Shown here piece by piece: positions 23,701 through 30,988 of a stretch of DNA of 64,000 nucleotides. The position numbers were made by a program, and so were the translations under genes. The notes below the pieces were generated by a model, which searched no databases, was not told where the DNA came from, and saw only the letters and a list, made by a program, of their open reading frames with translations. Numbering within the stretch: position 1 is the first letter of the stretch; every line of letters starts with the position of its first letter. This DNA is from a virus. The stretch lies in IMG/VR virus record IMGVR_UViG_3300032315_001186, positions 1 through 64,000 of that record. One strand, 5' to 3'.

Positions 23701-23923
23701 TAAGGTTCGTCAGGATTTCTTGGATAGTGTTAATCCGATCTTGGATGCTATCAGAAGAGATAGAGGTCTTTATGACTTCAGAGTAACCGTAAGTAGCTCT
23801 CCTGAGGATTTGGATAGAAACACCCTTTCAGGAAAAATTTATTTAAAACCAACTAAGGCACTTGAATTTATTGATATTGAGTTCTTGATAACTCCAACTG
23901 GAGCATCATTTGAAAATATCTAA
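20738..23923 (+). CDS. Tail sheath protein (gp18-like), enlarged
   Basis: 1061 residues against 659 in T4 gp18. The N-terminus F-V-S-P-G-V-Y-T-S-E-R-D is the classic sheath start, and Y-I-A-K-S-Y-L-Q-Q-S-N-Q-L-F-V-T-R-V follows at ~85-102. The C-terminal domain shows the conserved end F-R-V-T-V-S-S-S-P-E-D-L-D-R-N, then K-I-Y-L-K-P-T-K-A-L-E-F-I-D-I-E-F. Extra length sits in a Gly/Ser/Thr-rich region (~105-370) between the two, probably surface-exposed domains. Forms the contractile sheath around the gp19 tube. Confidence 0.93.
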   Translation: MATTNKIFVSPGVYTSERDLSFVAQSVGVTTLGLVGETLTGPAFEPIFITNYDEFEAFFGGTIPEKFVNTQIPKYELAYIAKSYLQQSNQLFVTRVLGLSGYDAGPGWSLSIQANVDGTTVGLNGSSSNYTISFVATTGGTVTLTPVGTTLVGTNLNNPFTLLNGNQSSFNTELSTQLTGIVNASGNTSGTSVYYFGTITDAAYSALSSYTGETNVFGMSGLTNSTAEYTSPNNDAWYYSNFNESTNGNYTGYSFFSVVTSLTDAGGGTYNGTISGTVFNFSGVSYLDYNNVVVATLRSRGISNYGSGGTGPRYQVTGLTSVVLNTTGSYSAITENPFSRFAISGVTDGAASPENFSFVVSLSQTDQNYLPSVLGRSNFGKSRTEVPIMVEEVYPTLLTYGYNKGFIRGLKTDLIATPGLRYNPTTDSIANYLERYRAAESPWVVSQLRGSTVERLFKILTISDGDSANTQIKISIQNISFNNVSFDLGVRDFFDTDTNPVYLEKFTNCNMDPSSNNYIGVKIGTSDGEYALNSKYIMLELDSDAPIDSLPCGFEGYVMREYPNAIPPFPIYKTAYYFPGEVIYNPPFGTTTGPVSSRGMSNAVQSSGDRVRTTFLGISSQIGYDVDFYQYKGAQYPVSICDSEVAEPWDYITQGFHMDSGATVVQIAVGPTSGTPAFQCGDASFQSDPETSENPYYQIQARKFTFLVQKGFDGWDVYREYRTNGDSFILGGAGYQRGACSTTRYPNATGWGAFKPISVSNFTDYTNTDYYAYLLGISTFNNPESTNINVFATPGIDYVNNSNLVEDAISMITYQRADSIYIVTTPDCNVFLPTSNDNFIYPTEAVDNLDNTGIDSNYTATYYPWILVRDTVNNTQIYIPPTNEVCRNLALTDNIAFPWFATAGYTRGLVNAIKARKKLTQEDRDTLYQGRINPIATFSDVGTVIWGNKTLQISDTALNRINVRRLLLQARKLISAVAVRLLFEQNDAKVRQDFLDSVNPILDAIRRDRGLYDFRVTVSSSPEDLDRNTLSGKIYLKPTKALEFIDIEFLITPTGASFENI

Positions 23924-23929
23924 TAGTTA

Positions 23930-24754
23930 ATGATTTCACACACCAAACAGGCTTTAATTTCGGAGGGTTTCGATGCTTTCGGAACCCCCGAATTAAAGTA
24001 TTATGCATTTGATTGGGATGATAACATAATGCATATGCCGACCAAGATTATGGTTCTTGATGATAAAGGATCTGAAGTTGGAATGTCCACCGAAGATTTT
24101 GCTAAGTATCGTGGAATTATAGGTAAGGAAAATTTCCCGTATGAGGGGACCACCATTGTGGACTATGCTCAAAACCCCTTTCGTAATTTTAGAACGGAAG
24201 GAGACAGACAATTTATCATTGATAGTATGAAGGGAAAACCTGGACCAGTATGGTCCGACTTTGTGGAGGCAATTAATAATGGTTCTATTTTTTCAATTAT
24301 TACGGCTAGAGGACATAACCCAAACACTATAAAGCAAGCCATATACAATATGATTGTGACTAATTACAATGGAATTAATAAAGATTTATTACTTAAAAAC
24401 CTAAAAAAATATAGAAAGGTATCAGGAAATAGAATCAACACAAGAGACTTGATAAATTATTATATGGATTTGAATAAGTATTATCCTGTGTCTTATGGAA
24501 GTGAGAATAGTGCAGCTAGTCCTGAAGAACTCAAAGTAAAAGCACTACAAGAATTTATTGATTATGTAAAAAGACATGCAAAAAAATTGAAGAAAAAACT
24601 TTATTTGAAAGACAATGTCAAAGGAACATTTACACCTACAATTGGATTTTCAGATGATGATATAAGAAACTTAGAAAAAATTAAACAAGAATTTATTAAA
24701 GAACCTATATTAAAGACATATTCAACCGCGAGCGGGAAAAAAACCAGATTCTAA
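23930..24754 (+). CDS. HAD-superfamily phosphohydrolase
   Basis: 274 residues, starting 6 bases after the sheath gene. Motif I is F-D-W-D-D-N (Asp28 nucleophile, Asp30 acid/base). Motif II is I-I-T-A-R-G-H (~123-129, Thr). A C-terminal G-F-S-D-D-D-I supplies the motif IV acidic residues. The central Lys-rich helical part (~145-230) would be a cap. A phosphatase acting on a nucleotide, sugar or polynucleotide end is likely; the substrate cannot be told. Placement inside the tail operon is unusual for a metabolic enzyme. Confidence 0.75.
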   Translation: MISHTKQALISEGFDAFGTPELKYYAFDWDDNIMHMPTKIMVLDDKGSEVGMSTEDFAKYRGIIGKENFPYEGTTIVDYAQNPFRNFRTEGDRQFIIDSMKGKPGPVWSDFVEAINNGSIFSIITARGHNPNTIKQAIYNMIVTNYNGINKDLLLKNLKKYRKVSGNRINTRDLINYYMDLNKYYPVSYGSENSAASPEELKVKALQEFIDYVKRHAKKLKKKLYLKDNVKGTFTPTIGFSDDDIRNLEKIKQEFIKEPILKTYSTASGKKTRF

Positions 24755-24797
24755 TAGAGAATATCCGAAAAAAAAACAAAGTAAATAGATAAATTTT

Positions 24798-26441
24798 TCA
24801 ACGCTCAAATTTCTTCAAAAACACAATTGTACCACAATCAAAAATTCTTTCAATATTTCGAGAAACCATAATTTGTTTTTCGGTTAACTTAATATCAAAA
24901 CCTTCTTTTTTCAATTTTTCTTTTCTAAAATTCATTCTATGTACTCTTTTTTTTCCAATGATATACCAATAATTTGGTTTATTAATATTGGTCTGAGTAA
25001 ACCCTAGTTTACGATACAAATGCCCCTGACTCCAACGACGATCTGCATAACTAATTATTTGAGTTGGGTGATAGTTTTTTATGAAGTGATTAAGTAATTT
25101 GTCAGCCCCCCCTACAACTATCGTATCTGTTTTATTACAAAACCTACTTAATTCATATCCACTATGATGTGAACCGATACCTAGTCTTGGTTTTGTAAAG
25201 GTCATCAAAGATACTAATTCTTGATTATAGTATAAACCTAAATTAATTTTTGAATTTATTTTTCCTTGTAAATGGTGTGTGTCCAAAAAACTAGACGATG
25301 TTTGGGGGTCTACAATTTTAATAACACACTTTCTTGCAAACACTCTGTCCAAGGTAAGACCTAACAAATTTTTTAATTTGGACTTAATAATGTTTTTTTT
25401 GAATAACCATTCGTCTTCAAAGATGTGAATTAGTCGTATATTATTTTGTTCACAAATTTGGGTTTTATTCAAATGATAATTCTTTCCAACCTTATTTTCA
25501 GAATGCCAATACAGACCATTAAACTCAATTGCCAGATTATGTGAAGGTATAAAAATATCGATTTGATATGGAGGAATTATGGATAGCGATGATGTGATTG
25601 TCTGAACACCACAAGAAAGTAAAAATTGATTGATTTCTTTTTCTATGTTGGATACACTAGATGAACAGTTTGGACACCCATGCTTGGATAAATGATCGTA
25701 GGGGAGTTGATCGAATATCCCGTGTGTTGGACAAATTATTTTAATCTTTGTGTGTGAGTTATGATATTCCACAAGAGAATAATCATATTTGTCAGAATGA
25801 ATTTTTTCAGATCTTTCGATAAATTCAGATTCATTTAAACTAAACTTTTCTTTCTTTCGGTCAATTGAACATTTTTTACAACCTTGCCCGCACAAGTGTT
25901 TCGAAGGGGTTTGTTCAAAAACACCATGTTTTGGACACAAGATTTTTACATTTTTTGTAGATTTGATAAGATGCACCAATGAATAATCATAATAAGTTCC
26001 GTGTTTTTCAATTGCTTTATTAACAAAAGTTTCAGTGTTAGAACGGGGTTTACTCCTACTACAAGAAGGACAACCCTGACCAATCATATGTTGAGAAGGA
26101 AGTTTTTCAAAAATCCCATGAACAGGACATATAATTTTTACCTTGGTTTCTGAATTATCATAATTAGTTAATGAGTAGTCATATAGATCCCCAAACCTAT
26201 TTTTTACTTTGGTTAAAAACTCTTGGGTATTTGTAACCCTGTCTAAACAAAACTTACAACCATTTTTACCACGTAAATGTTCACTAGGTAATTGCATAAA
26301 ACTGTAATTGTGTAAATTACAAATTAATTTCACTTTAATAGTGGATTTTACATAATCAACAAATTCATAATTGAATTTATCAGAATATAATTTTTTTGAT
26401 TTTTCAATAAATTTTGATCTGTCGTAAAATATTTTAGGCAT
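24798..26441 (-). CDS. Homing endonuclease with four zinc-ribbon repeats and a Vsr/EDxHD-like nuclease domain
   Basis: 547 residues. Residues 1-260 hold four ~60-residue repeats, each with a Tyr-rich helix, V-K-I-I-C-P-x-H-G-x-F and G-C-P/K-x-C: DNA-binding zinc units. A nuclease core follows (~285-350): Y-Q-I-D-I-F-I-P ... A-I-E-F-N-G-L-Y-W-H ... I-R-L-I-H-I-F-E-D-E-W, like the EDxHD/Vsr-related family. The C-terminal ~190 residues (L-V-S-L-M-T-F, Y-E-L-S-R-F-C, S-Y-A-D-R-R-W-S-Q-G, N-Y-W-Y-I) form a domain often attached to such phage nucleases. It is inserted against the direction of the tail operon, between the HAD gene and the tail tube gene. Confidence 0.85.
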   Translation of the reverse strand: MPKIFYDRSKFIEKSKKLYSDKFNYEFVDYVKSTIKVKLICNLHNYSFMQLPSEHLRGKNGCKFCLDRVTNTQEFLTKVKNRFGDLYDYSLTNYDNSETKVKIICPVHGIFEKLPSQHMIGQGCPSCSRSKPRSNTETFVNKAIEKHGTYYDYSLVHLIKSTKNVKILCPKHGVFEQTPSKHLCGQGCKKCSIDRKKEKFSLNESEFIERSEKIHSDKYDYSLVEYHNSHTKIKIICPTHGIFDQLPYDHLSKHGCPNCSSSVSNIEKEINQFLLSCGVQTITSSLSIIPPYQIDIFIPSHNLAIEFNGLYWHSENKVGKNYHLNKTQICEQNNIRLIHIFEDEWLFKKNIIKSKLKNLLGLTLDRVFARKCVIKIVDPQTSSSFLDTHHLQGKINSKINLGLYYNQELVSLMTFTKPRLGIGSHHSGYELSRFCNKTDTIVVGGADKLLNHFIKNYHPTQIISYADRRWSQGHLYRKLGFTQTNINKPNYWYIIGKKRVHRMNFRKEKLKKEGFDIKLTEKQIMVSRNIERIFDCGTIVFLKKFER

Positions 26442-26476
26442 GGATATATTTATTAAGTGTATTTAAAAAGTACGAC

Positions 26477-26484
26477 TATAAATA
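26477..26484 (+). promoter_or_regulatory. TATAAATA motif upstream of the tail tube gene
   Basis: Exact T4 late-promoter core TATAAATA, 18 bases before the ATG at 26503 and followed by an A-run. It is the only copy in this sense orientation that I noticed; other genes show TATTTAT instead. Confidence 0.45.
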
Positions 26485-26502
26485 TAATCAAAAAAAAATA
26501 AA

Positions 26503-26991
26503 ATGGCAGATTTACTGATGAAAATGCCGGTTCCATACGAACCGAAAAGAGTAAATAGATTTATATTAAGATTTGACTCTACCCTTGGGATTAACGAATG
26601 GTTTGTTGAATCGACGGATAGACCTTCGATTGATATCACATCTGTGGCAATCCCTTTCCTAAACACAGAAACCTATGTAGCTGGTAGGTTTAAATGGAAC
26701 GCTATGAACGTAGTATTCAGAGACCCAATTGGACCTTCGGCAACACAAGCCCTTATGGAGTGGGTACGATTACATGCGGAATCTGTCACAGGTCGTATGG
26801 GATACGCCGCAGGATATAAAAAGAATGTGGATCTAGAAATGTTAGACCCAACGGGTGTAGTGGTTGAAAAATGGATATTGGACTCTTGTATGATTACGAA
26901 GTCAGCTTGGAATCAAGCACAATATGGTCAAGATGGTTTGGCAACATTGTCTGTCACTTTACAACCTGATCGTTGTATTCTTGTTTACTAA
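26503..26991 (+). CDS. Tail tube protein (gp19-like)
   Basis: 162 residues, matching T4 gp19 (163) in length. It has the family pattern N-R-F-I-L-R-F near the start, F-K-W-N-A-M-N-V-V-F-R-D-P-I, W-V-R-L-H-A-E, then L-D-P-T-G-V-V-V-E-K-W-I-L-D and a final strand ending Q-P-D-R-C. It stacks as hexamers to form the inner tube through which DNA passes. A strong terminator follows. Confidence 0.92.
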   Translation: MADLLMKMPVPYEPKRVNRFILRFDSTLGINEWFVESTDRPSIDITSVAIPFLNTETYVAGRFKWNAMNVVFRDPIGPSATQALMEWVRLHAESVTGRMGYAAGYKKNVDLEMLDPTGVVVEKWILDSCMITKSAWNQAQYGQDGLATLSVTLQPDRCILVY

Positions 26992-27006
26992 AAAAATCTA
27001 CAATAC

Positions 27007-27044
27007 TTAAAAATCTCGTGTAGCAATATACGAGATTTTTTTTT
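27007..27044 (+). terminator. Rho-independent terminator after the tail tube gene
   Basis: AAATCTCG / CGAGATTT stem extended by further pairs to a GCAA tetraloop (27023-27026), followed by a run of T to 27044. Confidence 0.9.
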
Positions 27045-27045
27045 G

Positions 27046-27053
27046 TATTTATT
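27046..27053 (+). promoter_or_regulatory. Candidate late-promoter motif TATTTATT
   Basis: Immediately after the terminator and 40 bases before the ATG of the methyltransferase-like gene, consistent with a new transcription unit. Confidence 0.35.
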
Positions 27054-27093
27054 TTTCTTTGGTTGCGTCTTACATTAAAAAAAAAGAAATAAT

Positions 27094-27639
27094 ATGCCAT
27101 CATTACAAATTAAAGATTTAGAGGATATCATATCTATGTGTGATTCGAATATGTCGACATATAAGTATTTTATTGAGACTGGTACATATCACGGGGAGAC
27201 AACTCTTAGAATGGAGGGTTTCTTTGAAAGAATATTTACCATAGAACTTAGTACATATCTTTATCAACTTTTCACATCTAGGAATTACGATAAAAATAAA
27301 ATTACTGCTTTACTTGGTGATAGTGGAGAGGAACTTTCTAAAGTTATCCCACATCTAGACGGGGATGCTATTTTTTTCTTAGATGGTCACTATTCATCTG
27401 GTGAAACCGCACAGGGAGTTAAGGATTGTCCACTTTTAGAAGAACTTGAAGTAATTAACAGGAATCTCCAGCACGGTGCAATTGTTATCATCGACGATCT
27501 TAGACTTTTTGGAACCAAGATGAATGAGGATTGGACTTACATAACCAAGGAATCATTGTTAGAAAAGATTGAAAAAAGAGTGGAGAAATCATTTGATATC
27601 AACGACAGATTTGTCATTTTACTATCTAAAAAGAAATAA
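27094..27639 (+). CDS. SAM-dependent methyltransferase-like protein
   Basis: 181 residues. F-I-E-T-G-T-Y-H-G-E-T-T (~27-38) is a glycine-rich SAM-binding motif. It is followed by I-F-T-I-E-L (acidic end of strand 2), L-L-G-D-S-G, F-F-L-D-G-H-Y-S-S-G-E-T-A and I-V-I-I-D-D. This pattern is common in small class I methyltransferases adjacent to glycan or O-methylation loci. The target is unknown; modification of a virion protein or glycan is possible. It lies between the tail tube gene and its paralogue, three bases before the latter. Confidence 0.65.
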   Translation: MPSLQIKDLEDIISMCDSNMSTYKYFIETGTYHGETTLRMEGFFERIFTIELSTYLYQLFTSRNYDKNKITALLGDSGEELSKVIPHLDGDAIFFLDGHYSSGETAQGVKDCPLLEELEVINRNLQHGAIVIIDDLRLFGTKMNEDWTYITKESLLEKIEKRVEKSFDINDRFVILLSKKK

Positions 27640-27641
27640 TT

Positions 27642-28004
27642 ATGATAGAGATTCCAAATCCGATAGAACCATTAATGGCGAACAGGTACGCGATAGAAGT
27701 CGTAGGAACCGAGATTCCTAGTTATTTGTTTAGAGAATTCAAAATTTTCAATGAGGGGGACGAACTTATTTTTACGACAGAATTTTATGAAACAGTCAAT
27801 TTTTGTTTTAACCCAAATGAGTTCTTCAAAATTACAGCAGTAAAAATATTATATCTAGATCCTATAGGTAGTGTTGTCAATGAATTATTGTTTGAAACAA
27901 AATCTATGAATTATGAAAAAACCGCATCATATGGTAGTGACGACCTACTGACTAATAAAATGAGGTTTGTAATTGGAAAAACACACAACTTCATTACTTT
28001 GTGA
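27642..28004 (+). CDS. Tail-tube-like protein (gp19/gp48/gp54-type paralogue)
   Basis: 120 residues. Its end, L-D-P-I-G-S-V-V-N-E-L-L-F-E-T then Y-G-S-D-D-L-L-T, aligns with the tail tube protein's L-D-P-T-G-V-V-V-E-K-W-I-L-D then Y-G-Q-D-G-L-A-T. The N-terminal A-N-R-Y-A-I-E-V-V matches V-N-R-F-I-L-R-F. It is shorter than the tube. T4 uses tube-like proteins gp48/gp54 to join the tube to the baseplate, so a tube-initiator role is likely. Confidence 0.6.
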   Translation: MIEIPNPIEPLMANRYAIEVVGTEIPSYLFREFKIFNEGDELIFTTEFYETVNFCFNPNEFFKITAVKILYLDPIGSVVNELLFETKSMNYEKTASYGSDDLLTNKMRFVIGKTHNFITL

Positions 28005-28038
28005 AAACAAAAATTAAAACAAAATTATATTTTAAGCC

Positions 28039-28788
28039 ATGGACGAAAATTTAAAAAAATACGGACAAGAAAATTTTTCATTACCACATGACGTTGTAAA
28101 ACTACCAAGTGGTGGTAAATTCTACCCAAATAAAAAAAAGTCGGTTAAAGTTGGATATCTAACAGCAAGTGATGAAAATTTATTAATGGCGAGTAATACA
28201 GATGACTTAATTATCAACCTATTAAGGTCAAAGGTGTACGAACCGGATTTGAGACCTGATGATATGATAAACGGAGATTTAGAAGCTATTCTAATTTTTC
28301 TCCGAAACACATCTTTTGGTCACGAATACAACCTTCAATCTGTAGACCCAACTACGGGGAAATCATTCTCAGTTGTAATACCTTTGGATGAACTAGAATT
28401 CAGAAAACCAAACGTAGAACCAGATGAAAACGGAACTTGGACTATTACATTACCCAAGTCACAATCTACTGTGACTCTTCGTCCTTTAATTTATAAAGAA
28501 ATAACCGATATAAACCGACAAGTTGAATCTTATCCCCAAGGTAGAGTAGCACCAAGAGTTACTTGGAGATTACACAAACAAATCTTGTCGGTAAATGGGG
28601 ACAACCAACCTCAAACAATTCACAAATTCGTGGACTCTATGCCGATAATGGATTCCAAATACATTAAAAACTTTTTGGAAGAAAACGAACCCAAAATAGA
28701 TTTAAAACGCACAGTTATAGCCCCGTCAGGAAACAAGGTAGATGTAGAAATCACCTTTGGGGCGGAGTTTTTTCGTGTTTTCTTCTGA
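28039..28788 (+). CDS. T4 gp26-like baseplate / tail assembly protein
   Basis: 249 residues. L-P-S-G-G-K-F-Y-P (~21-29) and G-Y-L-T-A-S-D-E-N are the signature of the T4 baseplate (gp26) family; the C-terminus I-T-F-G-A-E-F-F matches the family's F-G-x-x-F-F ending. In T4 it belongs to the baseplate hub assembly pathway. A small ORF in the +1 frame overlaps its end, where T4 has gene 51. Confidence 0.75.
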   Translation: MDENLKKYGQENFSLPHDVVKLPSGGKFYPNKKKSVKVGYLTASDENLLMASNTDDLIINLLRSKVYEPDLRPDDMINGDLEAILIFLRNTSFGHEYNLQSVDPTTGKSFSVVIPLDELEFRKPNVEPDENGTWTITLPKSQSTVTLRPLIYKEITDINRQVESYPQGRVAPRVTWRLHKQILSVNGDNQPQTIHKFVDSMPIMDSKYIKNFLEENEPKIDLKRTVIAPSGNKVDVEITFGAEFFRVFF

Positions 28789-28921
28789 TTATAGAGGCTA
28801 TCAAATAGACGAGTTTTTTTTATTAAATCAGAGATTAAACGTTTCGTACTCTGATTATTTGAGTATGCCTATTTTTTGGAGAAGGAAATTATTAGAAAAA
28901 ATCAACAATCAATCTATCTAA
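28775..28921 (+). CDS. Small overlapping ORF, gp51-like / tail assembly chaperone (tentative)
   Basis: 48 codons from a GTG at 28775 (a TTG at 28757 is also in frame) to TAA at 28919-28921, in the +1 frame relative to the gp26-like gene, which it overlaps by 14 bases. It contains D-E-F-F-L-L-N-Q-R-L-N-V-S-Y-S-D-Y-L-S-M-P, the helical 'x-Y-x-x-x-x-x-M-P' layout typical of the C-terminal partner of tail assembly chaperones, and ends R-R-K-L-L-E-K-I. It sits directly before the tape-measure-like gene. It could be an independent gene or a frameshift extension. Confidence 0.5.
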   Translation: MFSSDYRGYQIDEFFLLNQRLNVSYSDYLSMPIFWRRKLLEKINNQSI

Positions 28922-28938
28922 GAAATTGTTGTAGTGGC

Positions 28939-28946
28939 TATTTATT
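28939..28946 (+). promoter_or_regulatory. Candidate late-promoter motif TATTTATT
   Basis: Three bases before the ATG at 28950. Confidence 0.35.
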
Positions 28947-28949
28947 GAT

Positions 28950-30950
28950 ATGGATGAAAACGGACAAATTGGGGGATTTTTTGAAGAGTTAAAAAAATTT
29001 TCACAACAAGCCCTTGCTAGTTTGAGTAATTTGAGTGGAGAGGCTTATGAATTAAATAAACAGATCCTAGAGGCAAATGCTTCACTAGCAGGTACTTTTG
29101 GACGAACCCAAAGTTCAGTACAAGGTCTTCGAAAAGAATTAGTTATTGCACTACCCGAGGTGGTTCGTTTGGGTGGAAACCTATCTGATGTAGTTAACAT
29201 ACAAGATAAAATATCTAAAAATTTAGGAACAAACAGGATATTACTAGGCGAAACTACGTCCGATTTGTTTGTCGCGATGAAAGCTCTAGGACAGGCAGAT
29301 TATGGAGCCGTAGTTGCATCATTTCAAGATGCTGGAATTCAAGTTAGTTTAATAAAAGATCGAATGCAAGAAACTGCGAATATAGCTCGATTGGTTGGTC
29401 AAAATAGTTCGGCGATATTCGAGTTAGTTCAACAAAATTTGAGTAAACTAAACGAGTTTGGATTCAAAAATGGAGTAGAGGGACTCTCAAGAATGGCAGC
29501 TAAAGCGGCAGTTATGAGGTTTGACATGTATCAAGTTTTTACGTTTGCTGAAAAAGTATTCTCTCCTGAAGGAGCTATCGAAGCGGTGTCGGCCTTTCAA
29601 AGATTAGGGGTTGCTGTTGGTGATTTAGCGGACCCATTTAGGTTAATGTATTTGGCGTCCGAAGATGTTGAAGGATTGACAGACCAAGTCGTTCAAATGA
29701 CAAGTAAATTCACGTTCTTTGATGAGAAAAGTAAGGAATTCAAAGTGTTCCCCTATGCTAAAAGAGATCTACAAGATATTGCCAAGACTATGGGTATATC
29801 GTATGAAAACCTAGTCAAAATGTCTATGGCACAAACTAAACTTAATCAGATCTCTTCAGAATTTAAGTTTTCTGGTTTTGATAAAGATGATCAACAATTA
29901 ATTGCCAATTTTGCACAATTTAGTAAAGAGAAAAACGCTTTCATAGTGAAGGTCGATGGTAAAGAGAAATTAATTGCTGAATTGGGTAAGAAAGATGTTG
30001 AAGCACTTAGAGGAAGACCTGAAACTTTGGAGGAAATCGGACAAGCCCCACAGTCGGAACAAAAATTACTAAAAACTACAATTGATAGTTTAGTAAGTTT
30101 ATTGGCAGGCATACCAGTAGGTAGTAAAATGACTCAAGATTTAACACAAGCTGTAAGAGCAAGTATTGAAGCGACGAACGTAGCGCCAAGAACTTTAACG
30201 ACAGGAATGAGAGGGGGACTTGAAAGGGTTGACACTACATATGAAAATTTCCCTAAACTTATCAAAGAAATGTATCAAGATTTGTCTAGTGGAAATTTTG
30301 ATTTAACTAAATATACAAAAAAACTTACTGACGCTTCTGAGGGATATGTGAACGATTTAGAGAAACTCGGAAAAAAAATTCAATCTTTTGATTTTACTGG
30401 TGAAATATCAAAAAGAATCAGTGGAGATAATTTGATTGCCAAAGGAGTTGATTTTGGTGTAAATCTTACTGAAGTTTTAATTGGAAAGGTGGATAATATA
30501 TTTGTAGACCCTTTAAGACAGAGTGTATCCAATGCAACTACTCAATTAAGTAATATCAATACGACAACAGTAAATAATAATTTAAATAATTTAGGTACAC
30601 AATCGAGTAAGACAGCGGCAGAGTTAGGAAATTTACAATCGACAATTAAAAATAAGTCCACAGTTATATCACAACCTACTAACATTAGCAGTGCACCTCC
30701 TATAATCCCCCAAAATATACAGACTATGGTGGTCACAACACCTCCAGGATCTACGAATCAAAATGTATCATTTTCGCCAATAACGGGGGGGATCGAGTTG
30801 AAGGTCGTAACCCAAGACGGACGAAGTTTGGATGTAACTAATCAAATCGTGAATAGTTCCGAATTTCAAAGAAAAGTTGTTGAATTAATTTCAGAAAGAA
30901 TGAATCAACCAACATACAGTAATTTACCAAATTCGACAAGAACTACGTAG
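28950..30950 (+). CDS. Tape-measure / baseplate hub-like protein (gp29 position)
   Basis: 666 residues, mostly helical and rich in Ala, Gln, Ser, Leu, with a low-complexity Asn/Thr/Ser/Pro stretch (~530-620) before a short C-terminal domain. The position after gp26/gp51-like genes and before hub genes, and a length close to T4 gp29 (590), suggest the tape measure/hub protein that sets tail length. No decisive motif was recognised, so this rests on composition and order. If it is the tape measure, its length implies a tail not much longer than T4's. Confidence 0.55.
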   Translation: MDENGQIGGFFEELKKFSQQALASLSNLSGEAYELNKQILEANASLAGTFGRTQSSVQGLRKELVIALPEVVRLGGNLSDVVNIQDKISKNLGTNRILLGETTSDLFVAMKALGQADYGAVVASFQDAGIQVSLIKDRMQETANIARLVGQNSSAIFELVQQNLSKLNEFGFKNGVEGLSRMAAKAAVMRFDMYQVFTFAEKVFSPEGAIEAVSAFQRLGVAVGDLADPFRLMYLASEDVEGLTDQVVQMTSKFTFFDEKSKEFKVFPYAKRDLQDIAKTMGISYENLVKMSMAQTKLNQISSEFKFSGFDKDDQQLIANFAQFSKEKNAFIVKVDGKEKLIAELGKKDVEALRGRPETLEEIGQAPQSEQKLLKTTIDSLVSLLAGIPVGSKMTQDLTQAVRASIEATNVAPRTLTTGMRGGLERVDTTYENFPKLIKEMYQDLSSGNFDLTKYTKKLTDASEGYVNDLEKLGKKIQSFDFTGEISKRISGDNLIAKGVDFGVNLTEVLIGKVDNIFVDPLRQSVSNATTQLSNINTTTVNNNLNNLGTQSSKTAAELGNLQSTIKNKSTVISQPTNISSAPPIIPQNIQTMVVTTPPGSTNQNVSFSPITGGIELKVVTQDGRSLDVTNQIVNSSEFQRKVVELISERMNQPTYSNLPNSTRTT

Positions 30951-30968
30951 AAAAAAATCAAGGATGGG

Positions 30969-30976
30969 TATTTATT
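30969..30976 (+). promoter_or_regulatory. Candidate late-promoter motif TATTTATT
   Basis: 12 bases before the ATG at 30989, in the 38-base gap after the tape-measure-like gene. Confidence 0.35.
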
Positions 30977-30988
30977 TGTAAATAATAT

